A DNA stretch of 64,000 bases from Hermatobates lingyangjiaoensis (GCA_026182355.1 JAPFBL010000068.1:4543001-4607000); one strand, 5' to 3'. Shown: positions 1 to 10,840, counted from the stretch's first letter. Translations and numbers: made by a program. Notes: generated by a model from the sequence alone, not told the origin.

Positions 1-658
1 TTTTCATTCTCGTAGACCAGTGGTTCCCAAACACCGGAACATTTATCTTGCTTTTTTTTTACCTAGCGACACAGAAAGATAGGTATAATTAATTTCGTTT
101 TATTGATTATCAGGGAAATAGATTTTTTAAAAGTCCCAGATTCTCTCCTGTTTCTGTCGCCGTTTTCTCCTTTTCTTACGTGTGGGTTATAGCTTCATGA
201 AGCCTAAAAGCTAAATAAAAATTGTAAAATATGTTATTTTTATATCTGTTTTCCAGCAGGAACAAAAATATTTTTATTTTCCAAAAATTTAATATTTAGA
301 AGTTCAAATTTTATCATAATTATTCTTGTTCAGTATTTGTTTAACCACTATTGATTTCTTTTGAATCAGAAAGGATGCAAATTAGGGAAAGTCCCGGTGG
401 TAAGGGCTCAAGGTACATCACTGAACAGTTTGATAAGCTAATCGTCACTAGGTATGCAAACTACGTTGACAGACTGTATATAGGAATTTCAAACAAAAAA
501 CCCTAGCCAAAACTGTTCCTAACAGAACTAACATATTATTAGTGGATCCTAATTTTATTTAACTGATGTTTTCAACTACAATATAACCGAAGTGCATTGG
601 TTGTTCAAAGTAAGTTACACGTACTTCTCTTTCTCATCGACTTACTTGTATGTTTCAG
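1..658. other. Upstream flank of the SINHCAF homologue
   Basis: No protein homology seen. CAGTGGTTCCCAAAC at 18-32 resembles the terminal inverted repeat of hAT elements, but no partner end was found. A good donor (gtaagt at 610) and the acceptor at 656-658 allow a non-coding exon ending at 609 with a very short intron; this is weak. Confidence 0.3.
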
Positions 659-3396
659 GTGTTTCGTATGTCGAAAATGTTCAGTTTCCATAGACCAAAA
701 GTTTATCGCTCTTCCGCTGGTTGTTGCATTTGCAAAGCAAAATCAAGCAGGTATTTGTTTTAATATAATTATAAATGAATAAGTTTTTTGTTTTATTAAT
801 TAATATTTGTTTGTTTACAGTTCACGCTTTACAGACAGTAAGAAGTACGAGGATGACTTTGTGCAATGTTTTAAGCTTTCTGAGAAGAGGTTCGGGGAAG
901 TGTGCAATGCCTGTGTTCTTTTAGTCAAGAGATGGAAGAAGCTGCCTTTAGGCAATAGTCGTAATTGGCACCACGTAAGATACTAAGTGCCTTGTCATTG
1001 TTCATGATTTCTATGAATGCCGCTTATTGTAGTCTTGATATACTTCCTTACTGATATGATAACATTAATGGAGATAATAATTATATCTATTCATTCATTA
1101 TCGTAATTTGATAATAGCTCATTTTTTTGTGAAAACATCTCGAGTACTCAGCACTCAACTTCACTATAAGTACGAGTACGTATTATCTTATTAACAGACT
1201 ACTTAATGAAATAATATTTGATAGGTTGTCCATTAAAAAATGCCCAAAATACTACAAATAAAATATGCTATAAAATAATTAAAAAATGTACATTTTTTAA
1301 ACAAGTATATTGTATAAATATTTTACTTAATTTATGTCTTATAGTTTAAATGTTTAGTTAAAAATGTTGGTTTATTCCACTAACTGGTTTAAATTCAGTA
1401 TTTTAGTGTTAGAATTTTATATTTGATAATCACAATACCAATATGTGTAGAGAAAATCTTAATGGATTTTTACTCATAGAAATGGGCTGTATAACACAAA
1501 AACACGACTGATCTAATAGAAGAATTGACAGTACTGGATGGTCTAAAAGAATGTAAACCCTAGACATAAATTGGTTTGGTAATGTGTTATAGGTTTTTCA
1601 TAATAATGGTATTTTAGTTTATTATTTTACATAATATACATAAGACATTGTAATTGTAATAACGTTTAGTTCGAAATCCCAATATGATTGACAGTGGAGC
1701 GAAAAAAATATTTTGAGTTATTGAAGTAAAGCGCCTTTTCTATGCAGTGAATTGCCCGAAAACAGTACTACCAAACCAAATAGTATCTGTTTAGATAGTG
1801 TCGCATTACAAACATTTCGATACTCATACTCGAGAATCCGTTGAACAAATATACAATATTTATAGATACAGAGTTAATAAAATATATTGGTCGTCTCGCC
1901 CTAATGCTTGACAGTGTATTGATGTACATTTCTTTCTTGAATGTTGGGAAAAAGTGAGTACTGTGTAGCAGAATCTAATATTTGTATGTTAGAACTGCAG
2001 TGTAGGGACTGCAGTTGCAGAAACACCAGTCCTTATGCTGTTAAATTAAAACAATTATGGCACGAAACATCTCCAGGTGTATGTATTTTGAGTTTTGATA
2101 TTGTGGATGTTATTAAGTTTATTTGTTACCATAATAAGCGGCATTTAGACGTTTTACTTGATCATTATTGGTATTCAGTTGTCTTGTCACACATTAGGAT
2201 TTAGTATTTTTATCTAAGAGGTATTGCGTTGAAGTTGCTTGTGTGGAGTGAAGGGCAATAGCCAACAGGGCATGATAGCTCTTTAGATGTTTATCTTCGG
2301 TGAGATAAATTTGATATATATTACTTTCAGTCTAACTGAAATTATTAAAAGTGGCGATAAGGCTTGACATTAATAGTAAAGGAGTTACTTAAAGTATTGA
2401 CTAATCAAACGGAATTTATTATTTACAATAAGCAATATTACATTTAAATCGAAGTTCACTTTGTTTATCGGGATATTTTTTTTCTTTAGACTGCTCTCCT
2501 AAAGCAGATGCTTACTTCGTAACTTGATCTTACCGGTGTTCAAGAATCGACCAAGTGAGACCAGCTACCAAGTACCTGATGGTTGTCTGCATCTTCAAGT
2601 CAACTGTAAACAAAAAAAATAAAGCACATTTCTTAATGCGCTTAAAGTTTGCATATTTCAGAACTAAGTGCTTCTCAGTGATTATTACAGCAAACTGTCG
2701 CTGAGCGGCCACTCGTGAACAGCGAAAATTCCAGTTTACAAACAAGCAGGTGATGGTCGAAGCTTTCTGAATTACTTAGCATTGGTCCATGTTTATACTC
2801 ACTTTTACTTTTTAGTTGTTTGGGTTTTTTGCTATATATATGTTGTGAACTCTGATTACCTTATCAGGAAATTTTCTGTTGTCTAACTTCAACGAATTGA
2901 AACTGGTTTTTAGTTAGGTATATCAATCCAGTGTATCACACATTCTTAGAGAAATTTAAAACCTATGATTAATTAAACAATAGACAGAAAACAACAAAAC
3001 TTACTTCTCTAATGTTGACCACATTGGTGGTCGTTTACTTTACCACAAATGAAATGGGAAAACAAGACCAAGATCTTTCAACCGTAACAAGCGGTCTTCG
3101 TCAGAGTCAAAAACCCCAAAACCTCAACTGGGTTTTTGACTCTGACGAAGACCACTTGTTACGGTTGATATATATATATATTGAGTTGAACTGAATTGCC
3201 TTAATCAAACATACCTTTCTTTTGAGCTGTTTTTCATATTTTCTTGATAATTTCAAATCGTCTTGATTTAGTTGGCGAATTATTTGTGCAAAACTCTGGT
3301 TGGCCATCAATATTTATTGATTAACATTTGACATGTTTCGGTTGTCTCCAACCATCTTCAGAAATTATTTTAAACCATCACAAATATATTTTTATA

Positions 3397-3431
<35 letters not shown>

Positions 3432-6370
3432 AAATAAAAACGAAGGAAACACACAGAAAGACACAGACATAACTCACATCGATATTTCGACAATCGTCGT
3501 CATCAGGAGGTGCGAAGAGCGAAGAGTCCCGCAGGAAGACTGGGCGGTACTGAACTGGAGACCGCAGCCAGTACCCCACCACTTACCACCAAGCGGGGAA
3601 AGGGAGGGAAGGAAATGAAGAGCAAAATTAAGACGTAAAAGGAACGAGTAAAAATTAAAACTATAAAAAATTATAAAAAAGTAGATAAATCAAACTAAAA
3701 TTAATAAAGAAAAAATAATAAATAAAAAATAAAATAAAAAATAAATAATAAATAAATAAATCATAAATAAATTATCGGTTGAGGTTGAGTCCGGGGAAGA
3801 GCGAGCATCAAGTAAGCATATGTATGCCTCCTCTGCAGCTCTTAGGGTAACTTTATTGTTGGATTCGGGGATCTGTTTCAGGATCTGAACCCTGAAACAG
3901 TCATTGAAACTGAGCCCATGCGAGTTCGCATGGACGGCTACAGGATAGTTACTGCGTTGACCGACTGAAGCCCTATGACCATTCATACGAAGGCTCAACT
4001 TATTGGAAGTTAAGCCAACGTAAAAGGAGTCACACTGAGTGCAATCCAGTCGGTAAACACAGTTGCACGAGGTACAGGAGGAATTGACCTGAACTGGGTA
4101 GGAACGATGGTGGAGAGGGGAATCAAAGGAAGGATTAGGATTAACAATCAGGCAAGTTTGACAGCCACGGCGTCCACATTGTTTCATTCCAGGAACAGGA
4201 TTGGAAGGCTGAGGGGAAATATGGGAAAAAATGCTTTTTAGATTGGCAGGTTTACGGTAGGAAATAGAAGGGGGGTGATTAAAGATGGAAGAAGTAGAAG
4301 TAGAAGTAGACAGAATCGGAAAAGACTCCTTAATAATAGCACGAAGCTTATAAGCGCCAGGGAAGTAGGTTGTCAGGAAGAAGGAAGTATTACTTCTATC
4401 CTTCTTGGGTCTGGGTTGGTGGGAGATGTCAGCCGGTAAAACACGACTATCAATGAAGGAGCGAGGATAGCCTCGTTCAGAAAATTTGTCCTTTAAGAGG
4501 TTAAGGTGATGTCTGCGATCTTGGAGATTATTGCAGATATTGTGAATACGGAGGGACAAGGATCGAGGTATAGACTTTTTAACATGGGATGGATGGCAAC
4601 TATTGTAATGGAGGTACTGTTGGGAGTTGGTGGGTTTTATATGTACGGAAGGTCTGGACTATTTCATTCTGAAGGTCTGGACGCTCTGCGATACTTTCTT
4701 GATGGCAGAACTGCACCCCTTAATCCTTCCACATCCTTTCTTGTCTCTTTGGCTGATTTCGTGCTACAGCATAATGTCTTTCAGTTTGAGGGTCGTTATT
4801 ATCTTCAAACCAGAGGCACAGCTATGGGTACGATTATGGCCCCTTCTTACGCTAATCTTTTCATGGCCAAATTAGAGCAGGATTTCCTGGCCACCTGTCA
4901 ACTTCTTCCACTCCTTTATCTCCGTTTTATTGATGATATTTTCTTCATTTGGCCCCATGGCAAACATAACTTAGAACTTTTCCTACACTCCTTTCAAATT
5001 TCTGCCCCTCCATCACTTTCACTTACGACATCTCCGACAGACTTATCACCTTTCTTGACGTTGACGTTACTTTAGACAATGGACACTTCTTGACTTCCGT
5101 ACATATAAAACCCACCAACTCCCAACAGTACCTCCATTACAATAGTTGCCATCCATCCCATGTTAAAAAGTCTATACCTCGATCCTTGTCCCTCCGTATT
5201 CACAATATCTGCAATAATCTCCAAGATCGCAGACATCACCTTAACCTCTTAAAGGACAAATTTTCTGAACGAGGCTATCCTCGCTCCTTCATTGATAGTC
5301 GTGTTTTACCGGCTGACATCTCCCACCAACCCAGACCCAAGAAGGATAGAAGTAATACTTCCTTCTTCCTGACAACCTACTTCCCTGGCGCTTATAAGCT
5401 TCGTGCTATTATTAAGGAGTCTTTTCCGATTCTGTCTACTTCTACTTCTACTTCTTCCATCTTTAATCACCCCCCTTCTATTTCCTACCGTAAACCTGCC
5501 AATCTAAAAAGCATTTTTTCCCATATTTCCCCTCAGCCTTCCAATCCTGTTCCTGGAATGAAACAATGTGGACGCCGTGGCTGTCAAACTTGCCTGATTG
5601 TTAATCCTAATCCTTCCTTTGATTCCCCTCTCCACCATCGTTCCTACCCAGTTCAGGTCAATTCCTCCTGTACCTCGTGCAACTGTGTTTACCGACTGGA
5701 TTGCACTCAGTGTGACTCCTTTTACGTTGGCTTAACTTCCAATAAGTTGAGCCTTCGTATGAATGGTCATAGGGCTTCAGTCGGTCAACGCAGTAACTAT
5801 CCTGTAGCCGTCCATGCGAACTCGCATGGGCTCAGTTTCAATGACTGTTTCAGGGTTCAGATCCTGAAACAGATCCCCGAATCCAACAATAAAGTTACCC
5901 TAAGAGCTGCAGAGGAGGCATACATATGCTTACTTGATGCTCGCTCTTCCCCCGGACTCAACCTCAACCGATAATTTATTTATGATTTATTTATTTATTA
6001 TTTATTTTTTATTTTATTTTTTATTTATTATTTTTTCTTTATTAATTTTAGTTTGATTTATCTACTTTTTTATAATTTTTTATAGTTTTAATTTTTACTC
6101 GTTCCTTTTACGTCTTAATTTTGCTCTTCATTTCCTTCCCTCCCTTTCCCCGCTTGGTGGTAAGTGGTGGGGTACTGGCTGCGGTCTCCAGTTCAGTACC
6201 GCCCAGTCTTCCTGCGGGACTCTTCGCTCTTCGCACCTCCTGATGACGACGATTGTCGAAATATCGATGTGAGTTATGTCTGTGTCTTTCTGTGTGTTTC
6301 CTTCGTTTTTTATTTTATTTTAAAAAAGTCCGCTGGACCGTTTCTTTTAATTGTGTATATATATTATATA

Positions 6371-6410
<40 letters not shown>

Positions 6411-6524
6411 CACTTTAACACATAGAAAAGAACACAGAAAGACACTACAGAACTCACTTCGATATTTCGACATCCGTCGTCATCGGGAAGAAGTGCGAAG
6501 TACTCGCGTTGAGAAGCAAACTAC

Positions 6525-6562
<38 letters not shown>

Positions 6563-9500
6563 TATATATATATGGTCAAACCACAATATGAAATGGGAAA
6601 GAAGACTAAGATCTTTCAACCGTAACAAGCAGTCTTCGTCAGAGTCAAAAACCCTACTGAAAAAATCAGTTTGATCATTGATTGTTTTTCACGTGTTTAT
6701 GTGCAATTTTGTTATCATTATATATTTATAATTTTTCATAATAATTCAATTGTGCAAATTATTGAGAAGTTAAGTTTTAAAATAAAATCTGGAGCGGAAT
6801 ATGTAATTTTAATAAGAGGAAACTCTTTATTTATTTTCTCATATTGTGTCTAAGCCATTTATTATATATAGTATGTTCAGAAGTATTACATAAAGCGTGT
6901 GATTCTACAAAGAAATCACCATAAGGATGAAGGAAATAGGAGAACATCTTGATCTTTTTGGAGGTAGTTCATTGCCATTGAACTTATTCAGGAATATAAC
7001 GGAACAATGAATAGACAAGTCAGTTTTAGTTTTTTTCTTTTAAAGACGTTTCTTCAAATATGAAATCGGTGATTCATAGACGCGAACATGAAAGGAAACT
7101 GGAAGTTACCGGTTTCGCAAAGAAGTGTAAACACTAGTCTAGTCATTGTGTTACAACCTTGGGGGCCAAAAGTTTGTGTTTGTCTTTCCAGTGTTTGCAT
7201 TGTATTCTTCGATTTAATTTACATGTTTATTAGAGCAGTTTTTGTAATAATAATTATTATGTGGTGCAGCATCTTATGTCTAATAAATTGTGGAGAAAGT
7301 AGGAAAAAAAGTGAATATAAAATGTTTGTTTATTAATTGCTTAAAAATATTTTTCATAAAAGATAAGTATTCTGTTAGACTTGCCTATATTCAACACATA
7401 TTTAGAGGTAATGTAGTAAACACTTTCCCGAAGAAGACGTACAAAAAAGCCTCACGAATATAATATTTCATAATTTCGTCAGTTTTCTTAGTTCACTTAC
7501 TTCATTATCTCCACATGTGTTGGGTTGATGTAACTAAATAATATTAGTTTTATTGCCTTGATACATTTAGTTTGTGTTTGTATTGTAAATTCACACGGAT
7601 TTTTGTTGATAGGTGGTGGATGCTCGAGCCGGTCCTGGGACTAAATCTATGACCAAGTCGAAAATGAAAAATTCATCTAACAGAACTAAAGAGAAGAAAT
7701 GTCACGATGATGACATTTATGGTGATCATCACATGGCGTCCAAGAAGAAGTTTAAGAGGGAAATCAGTCCTGCGAGTGATGAACACCAAGGTACATGAAG
7801 TCAATGAGACTTTTGGGTATGGGGATTTTAGCACTCTAGGACAGTGTTTGTAACATTTTTTTATATTTTAAACACTTCAAATAATCAAAAGTTTGTAAGA
7901 TCCACTTATTTTTGAAAAACGTAATGGGTATATTTACTAACTTTTAAAAAGCTGTAATATTATAAGTAAAAAAATTGAAATTTAGATTACCAAAGTGAAA
8001 GAAAGTCCCTTTTCAGATGGTTTAGCACTTGTTTTTCTCATAACAGTTTAAATAATATTTATTTAATTCTTTTATCAGGATCCATGTTTGGTAAATATTA
8101 ATTTGGTCCTTCCAGCAGTGTTACCTAGGTATTAATGCTCACAAACTTTACTTACCGACTCACTCAACTACATACACAAACATCAAAAAGAGAAATAGCT
8201 GTGAAGGTCTCAAAACCGTCTTAATCTTGATATCGTTTTTCTTTTTTTCATTGTGTTTAATATTATAGTATTGCAATGTATGGTTAATTTTCGCTTGTTT
8301 TTATAGTTTATTAGTTAAATAAAGTTAATCACTAAATTATCTTCCACTTCCTTTTATCAACATTTACACGAGATTATTCATTATTTGAAGTTGAGTTTTC
8401 AGTTTTTATGGTTGTTATATTGTCATGTCATATTATGGAAATTTATTGAATTTTTTTTATAGATTACTATTTATATATCTTTTTTTTTTTTACATAATTC
8501 CATTGTTCTTTACTTAACCGTTTGGTGTAGCAGAACTTATTTCCATCGATGACAAATACGCCCTGAAAAGGTTCTGTTTGCATGCGGAATTTCATAAGGA
8601 TTCGTCAAGTGGTGGATGTTTATCGTGTCCTCATGCTTTCGTGATCAATTATAAGTAAAAAAATTACATTTTATTGCAAAAAATAACTTCCCCGTTATTT
8701 TAAAAACCTAAGGGTTTTTCAGTTATAACTTCTGTCAGTTTCATAATACCAAAGTTTTAACACTGTAGAGGTAGTATTTAAAGGGAGGGTTTATTTTAGT
8801 ATTAATAACAGATGTATATATCAGAAAAATATAGCGGGAAAAGAAAAACCACACTTCTATATTTTCCATAGTTGTCAGCAGAAGAGGTGTTCAGTTAGAG
8901 TAGACAATAGTAACAATATGGTTATGGATGTGGAAGTATAATGTGTTTTGTAGGTATTTTCTTTTCTTTGTAGTTTGTTCCATTGTGCTGTGTTTCGATA
9001 CATGATTTTTTGAATGTATGTCTTCAGATTAATATGAATAAGCCGCTCAGTTAATTTGGAAGGGCTGAATAATGTGATTAATTTATAGATGAAGGCTGTG
9101 AAGAAAGTCCCGATGGAAGCAGGAGTCCTTCCCCTATTGCGGAAGACTACGTTGATGATATACCAATCAATGAGATCGTCTCGCCTGAGCCTCAACCTGC
9201 TGTGTCTGGATTTGTTGATCTCACCATTTGGAAAAGGTACATTCAGTTAAGTTGGGAAATACAAGACTTGGTCCGCTTGGAACACGTTTTTTATGGAGAT
9301 ATATTATATCTAGTGTTTAAGAGGACATGTGTGATTAGTCAAATAATATGCATTTGTGACTGTGCCAAGCGTTAGTTCACAGTTTGGTTGAGACCCCTTG
9401 CTTTTATTGTATAAATTGTTTATACCACGGAAAAACAAAATCAAAATGTATATGTTTGGGGCGCTCTAGAATTCTGTCATTTGTGAGAAGTATAATGTAA

Positions 9501-10124
9501 TGTTCGAACTTTATTGTTAAAACAACAGAGCATTTAAAGAGGTATGATGGAGGAGACGGATAATATGGAAAATTACTAGTAAGTAATAAGATGAAATATT
9601 TCAGAGCAGTAATATTAATAAATCATTTAGATTTGTACTTAACAACGCACTATTGTCCTTATGTTAATTATTACGTTCCATAATATATCTATTATGGATG
9701 TTCTTGTGTTATAAGAAATTCAACAATTAATTGTTTACCCTTCGTTTTAAAGTTCAACTATTAATCTTAATTTATCTTTATTATATTAGGCTTTAGCTGT
9801 TAATGAATAAACAAGTGTGCCCCGCATAAATGGATATGATGGTACCTCTATAATATGAGGCTGTGATCAGAACGTATGGAGCGGTTAGTTTTTCTATATT
9901 TCCTAACAGTTTTTACTTTCAGGGAAAAAGTATGCTGTGGGGAGGTATTCGTGGGCCCTCGAGGCGTGGTGCTGGTTGACCCTCGCTTCGTCAAACCCTG
10001 CAGAGCTTGGCGCTCGTCCGCCCCCACGCCCGCCACTGCCGCCCCCAAGTACGCCACCAGTGACTCTTCTTCTGACTCCGGATACGATGAGTCCTCCAAC
10101 CCCACTCCAATACCTGCCAACTAG
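659..10124 (+). CDS. SINHCAF: SINHCAF/FAM60A homologue, SIN3-HDAC complex subunit (5 coding exons)
   Basis: Coding exons 677-750, 821-974, 7613-7790, 9089-9236 and 9923-10124 join in frame (756 nt, 251 residues plus TAG) with GT-AG introns. The family is recognised by an N-terminal Cys-rich module (Cys 16, 17, 19, 41, 53, 56) containing CNACVLLVKRWKKLP, followed by NWHHVVDARAGP, a Lys/Ser-rich linker, an acidic stretch, and a C-terminal block with FVDLTIWKR and VCCGEVFVGPRG. Human SINHCAF has the same order and similar length. Known role of the family: nuclear subunit of the SIN3-HDAC corepressor. The start is the ATG at 677, preceded by a good acceptor at 656-658, so 659-676 is 5' UTR and a non-coding first exon probably lies upstream. 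Coding intron 1 is 6.6 kb and swollen by PLE insertions. The tail after residue 210 is Ser/Pro-rich and low in complexity. Confidence 0.93.
677..750 (+). CDS. SINHCAF: SINHCAF coding exon 1
   Basis: Begins at the ATG and encodes the conserved start MFSFHRPKVYRSSAGCCICK. It ends at 750 before the donor gtattt and leaves two bases (AG) for the next exon. Confidence 0.9.
821..974 (+). CDS. SINHCAF: SINHCAF coding exon 2
   Basis: The acceptor is tttacag at 814-820. The exon encodes SSRFTDSKKYEDDF through CNACVLLVKRWKKLP to NWHH and ends in phase 0 before gtaaga. This is the most conserved exon of the family and holds Cys 41, 53 and 56. Confidence 0.93.
975..3009. other. Intron 1 of SINHCAF, unique AT-rich part
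   Basis: AT-rich, with no repeat or homology recognised except the possible antisense exon at 2534-2603. Confidence 0.4.
2534..2603 (-). CDS. Possible antisense exon in SINHCAF intron 1
   Basis: On the minus strand a polypyrimidine tract and tttacag precede a 70-nt open segment encoding LKMQTTIRYLVAGLTWS and ending in a strong donor gtaaga. The reading frame is also open upstream through the supposed intron. No homology recognised. Splice signals of this strength occur by chance in AT-rich DNA. Confidence 0.15.
3012..3180. repeat. PLE terminal foldback, family B
   Basis: Head-to-head copies of one PLE end. The minus copy (3066-3108) has stem I GACT/GGTC, core CUGACGA, a GACCG hairpin, GAAA and GATCTT. 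The plus copy (3138-3167) is cut by a (TA) tract before GAAA. The same family recurs at 6575-6740, 10960-11090, 41943-42130, 42700-42897, 49990-50165, 62690-62760 and 62930-63075. Confidence 0.65.
3200..3398 (-). pseudogene. 5' end of a Penelope-like element: hammerhead-like motif and start of ORF
   Basis: Reading the minus strand from 3398, a complete hammerhead-like motif (3326-3365) is followed by an open frame from 3310 that begins MMANQSFAQIIRQLNQDD and continues LKLSRKYEKQLKRK. Basic, helical N-termini of this kind are usual in PLE polyproteins, so this looks like a truncated 5' end. The frame loses meaning before 3200. The frame is seen; its assignment to PLE is inferred from the motif and neighbours. 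Confidence 0.45.
3326..3365 (-). ncRNA. Hammerhead ribozyme-like motif (most complete copy)
   Basis: Minus strand: stem I strand AUUU, core CUGAAGA, one extra U, stem II GGUUG/CAACC with a GAGA tetraloop, GAAA, palindromic stem III segment ACAUGU, cleavage triplet GUC, then AAAU closing stem I. All core bases of a type I hammerhead are present. The unpaired U between A9 and stem II departs from the textbook consensus. PLEs are known to carry hammerheads with very short stem III that may act as dimers. Confidence 0.6.
3399..3428. repeat. (TA)n tract abutting the left end of the foldback PLE
   Basis: Uninterrupted alternating TA of about 29 bases directly next to the PLE end. Confidence 0.95.
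3690..4559 (-). pseudogene. PLE GIY-YIG endonuclease region, left arm copy
   Basis: Encodes the same protein as the right arm at 5090-5974: a Cys-rich segment (CGRRGCQTC, then SCTSCNCVYRLDCTQC) and the GIY-like FYVGLTSNKLSLRMNGHR. A one-base difference in a C run shifts the frame after DARSSP, so the end reads into AT-rich tail. No reverse transcriptase domain is attached. Confidence 0.8.
4652..5075 (+). pseudogene. PLE reverse transcriptase fragment (palm motifs)
   Basis: Frame from 4653 contains HSEGLDALRYFLDGRTAPL, then motif-B-like GTAMGTIMAPSYANLF and the catalytic box LRFIDDIFFIW (DD pair). The 5' side stops at the foldback junction at 4652, so the fingers domain and first catalytic Asp are missing. 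Near 5010-5025 the frame shifts and then continues as ISDRLITFLDVDVTLDNGHF into the endonuclease frame. Not functional as it stands. Confidence 0.85.
5090..5974 (+). pseudogene. PLE GIY-YIG endonuclease region, right arm copy
   Basis: Open frame of 294 residues: RT thumb and linker (HIKPTNSQQYLHYNSCHPSH), Cys-rich segment (CGRRGCQTC and SCTSCNC) and GIY-YIG-like core (VYRLDCTQCDSFYVGLT, later conserved Arg and His), ending GLNLNR. Intact as an open frame but separated from the RT fragment by a frameshift. The linked Cys motif fits PLEs with an extended endonuclease. Confidence 0.85.
6240..6261 (+). ncRNA. Hammerhead-like core at PLE 3' end
   Basis: CUGAUGA, an extra C, GAC/GUC hairpin with loop GAUU, GAAA. 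CAC upstream and GUG downstream could form an outer stem. No valid NUH cleavage triplet sits at the expected place. The mirror copy is at 3485-3506 (minus). Confidence 0.4.
6351..6408. repeat. (TA)n tract abutting the right end of the foldback PLE
   Basis: Alternating TA with a few TTA breaks. It is followed by a further PLE-end fragment (6420-6510, minus orientation with TTTCGA) and another (TA)n at about 6528-6574. Confidence 0.9.
6575..6740 (-). repeat. PLE end, family B, with hammerhead-like motif
   Basis: Minus-strand copy: stem I GACT (6643-6646) and AGTC (6604-6607), CUGACGA, hairpin, GAAA, GATCTT. Flanked by (TA)n on the left and by the conserved ATCATTGATTG and CACGTGTTTATGTG sequence on the right. 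Confidence 0.6.
6750..7612. other. End of SINHCAF intron 1
   Basis: AT-rich unique sequence; nothing recognised beyond the acceptor at 7611-7612. Confidence 0.4.
7613..7790 (+). CDS. SINHCAF: SINHCAF coding exon 3
   Basis: Acceptor ttgatag, then VVDARAGPGTKS, the direct continuation of NWHH in the family. The rest is a basic Lys/Ser-rich linker (KSKMKNSSNRTKEKK and KKKFKRE) that looks nuclear-localising. It ends in phase 1 before gtacat. Confidence 0.92.
7791..9088. other. SINHCAF intron 3
   Basis: AT-rich intron with GT at 7791 and AG at 9087-9088. The only notable segment is the possible alternative exon at 8531-8658. Confidence 0.6.
8531..8658 (+). CDS. Possible alternative terminal exon of the SINHCAF homologue
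   Basis: After an acceptor-like ttggtgtag the frame left by exon 3 stays open for about 42 codons (beginning AELISIDDKYALKRF) to a TAA at 8656-8658. The stretch is less AT-rich than its surroundings. Inside it a donor gtaaaa at 8655 would give a 124-nt cassette that breaks the frame of the next known exon, so a terminal exon fits better. No homology is recognised and it may be chance. Confidence 0.25.
9089..9236 (+). CDS. SINHCAF: SINHCAF coding exon 4
   Basis: Acceptor atttatag. The exon encodes an acidic Ser/Pro-rich stretch (DEGCEESPDGSRSPSP) and then FVDLTIWKR, which opens the conserved C-terminal block. It enters in phase 1 and ends in phase 2 before gtacat, matching both neighbours. 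Confidence 0.92.
9237..9922. other. SINHCAF intron 4
   Basis: AT-rich intron, donor gtacat, acceptor actttcag; nothing else seen. Confidence 0.8.
9923..10124 (+). CDS. SINHCAF: SINHCAF coding exon 5 (terminal)
   Basis: Acceptor actttcag. Encodes EKVCCGEVFVGPRG, then VVLVDPRFVKPC as in the family, then a GC-rich Pro/Ala/Ser tail ending in NPTPIPAN and TAG at 10122. The tail is poorly conserved in the family. Confidence 0.93.
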
Positions 10125-10840
10125 CCCCACCTAGTCTTCTTCTTTATTTTACCTTTATTTTTTTAAACAAAGCAGATAATATATTTTATTTTATCTACTA
10201 TTTATATAAATCTATTATTGGACTGTTGAGGTTGGTTTCTCAAATCAGTTATATATTTTACCGACCGAGTCTTTTTTCGTCTATTTGTTTAAAAGATTTT
10301 AAAAAACCAGAAATATTAAAATCTATTTTGTTGAATTTTGAGACTTTTATAAAGGTAATTTATTTAGTATTTTAGAATTGTATTAGAACAAATTAATTTA
10401 CTTTAAAATAAGAAACAAACGGGAGGAAATCGAACCACTTAAAGAAGATTATTAATCTAAATTTTTATTTTTTTTTTCAGTATTATCTAAAAAGTGAAGC
10501 AACGAATAGTAGGAATTTACAGTTGGTAATGTCTGACTGTTAAAGTGAATTGCTTGGACACATTGAAACAATTTTTGAGCAGTACAACATATTTCCATTG
10601 TGCTTTTTTTTATAATAATTCTAAACGTAGTTATATTTGCGGAGGAAGTGAACATTTAGATTTCTGCTACTCAATTGGTGATCAAAAGTGGTATTTCTTC
10701 TTTGTTTGTGTAGTTTCCGTTTTAAGTTTGCCTTAGTTTAAGTATTCTGTCCTCTAATTAGAGCTCATAATACTTTCTATTACGGATTATTTTCGTTCAA
10801 GGTCGTTAAAACTTGAAATATCCGATTATATTATAATTAA
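10125..10840. other. 3' flank of SINHCAF homologue
   Basis: AT-rich 3' UTR and flank. No unambiguous AATAAA close to the stop was found. Confidence 0.4.

Larger units (their letters stand above)
3430..6350. mobile_element. Foldback Penelope-like retroelement
   Basis: Arms 3430-4651 (minus) and about 5092-6320 (plus) are nearly identical inverted copies of the PLE 3' half (GIY-YIG endonuclease plus 3' end), joined by a 440-bp unique segment carrying reverse transcriptase motifs. An indel in a C run (four versus five C near 3795 and 5950) shifts the left copy's frame at its end. Each arm ends in a hammerhead-like motif (3485-3506 minus; 6240-6261 plus). (TA)n tracts flank both sides. Inverted partial copies joined at the 5' side are typical of Penelope elements. 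High arm identity implies a recent origin. Confidence 0.85.

Noticed and set aside
3397..3582. Open frames rich in IYIYIY (also 6164-6591, 41608-41886, 43217-43474)
   Set aside because: Translation of (TA)n microsatellites fused to PLE ends.
4506..4650. First 48 codons of the RT open frame (starting at 4506)
   Set aside because: They are the antisense of the left foldback arm, fused in frame by the junction at 4651-4652; not part of the RT.
9848..10134. Other open frames overlapping the last SINHCAF exon
   Set aside because: Only the frame of 9923-10124 carries VCCGEVFVGPRG and joins exon 4 in phase.
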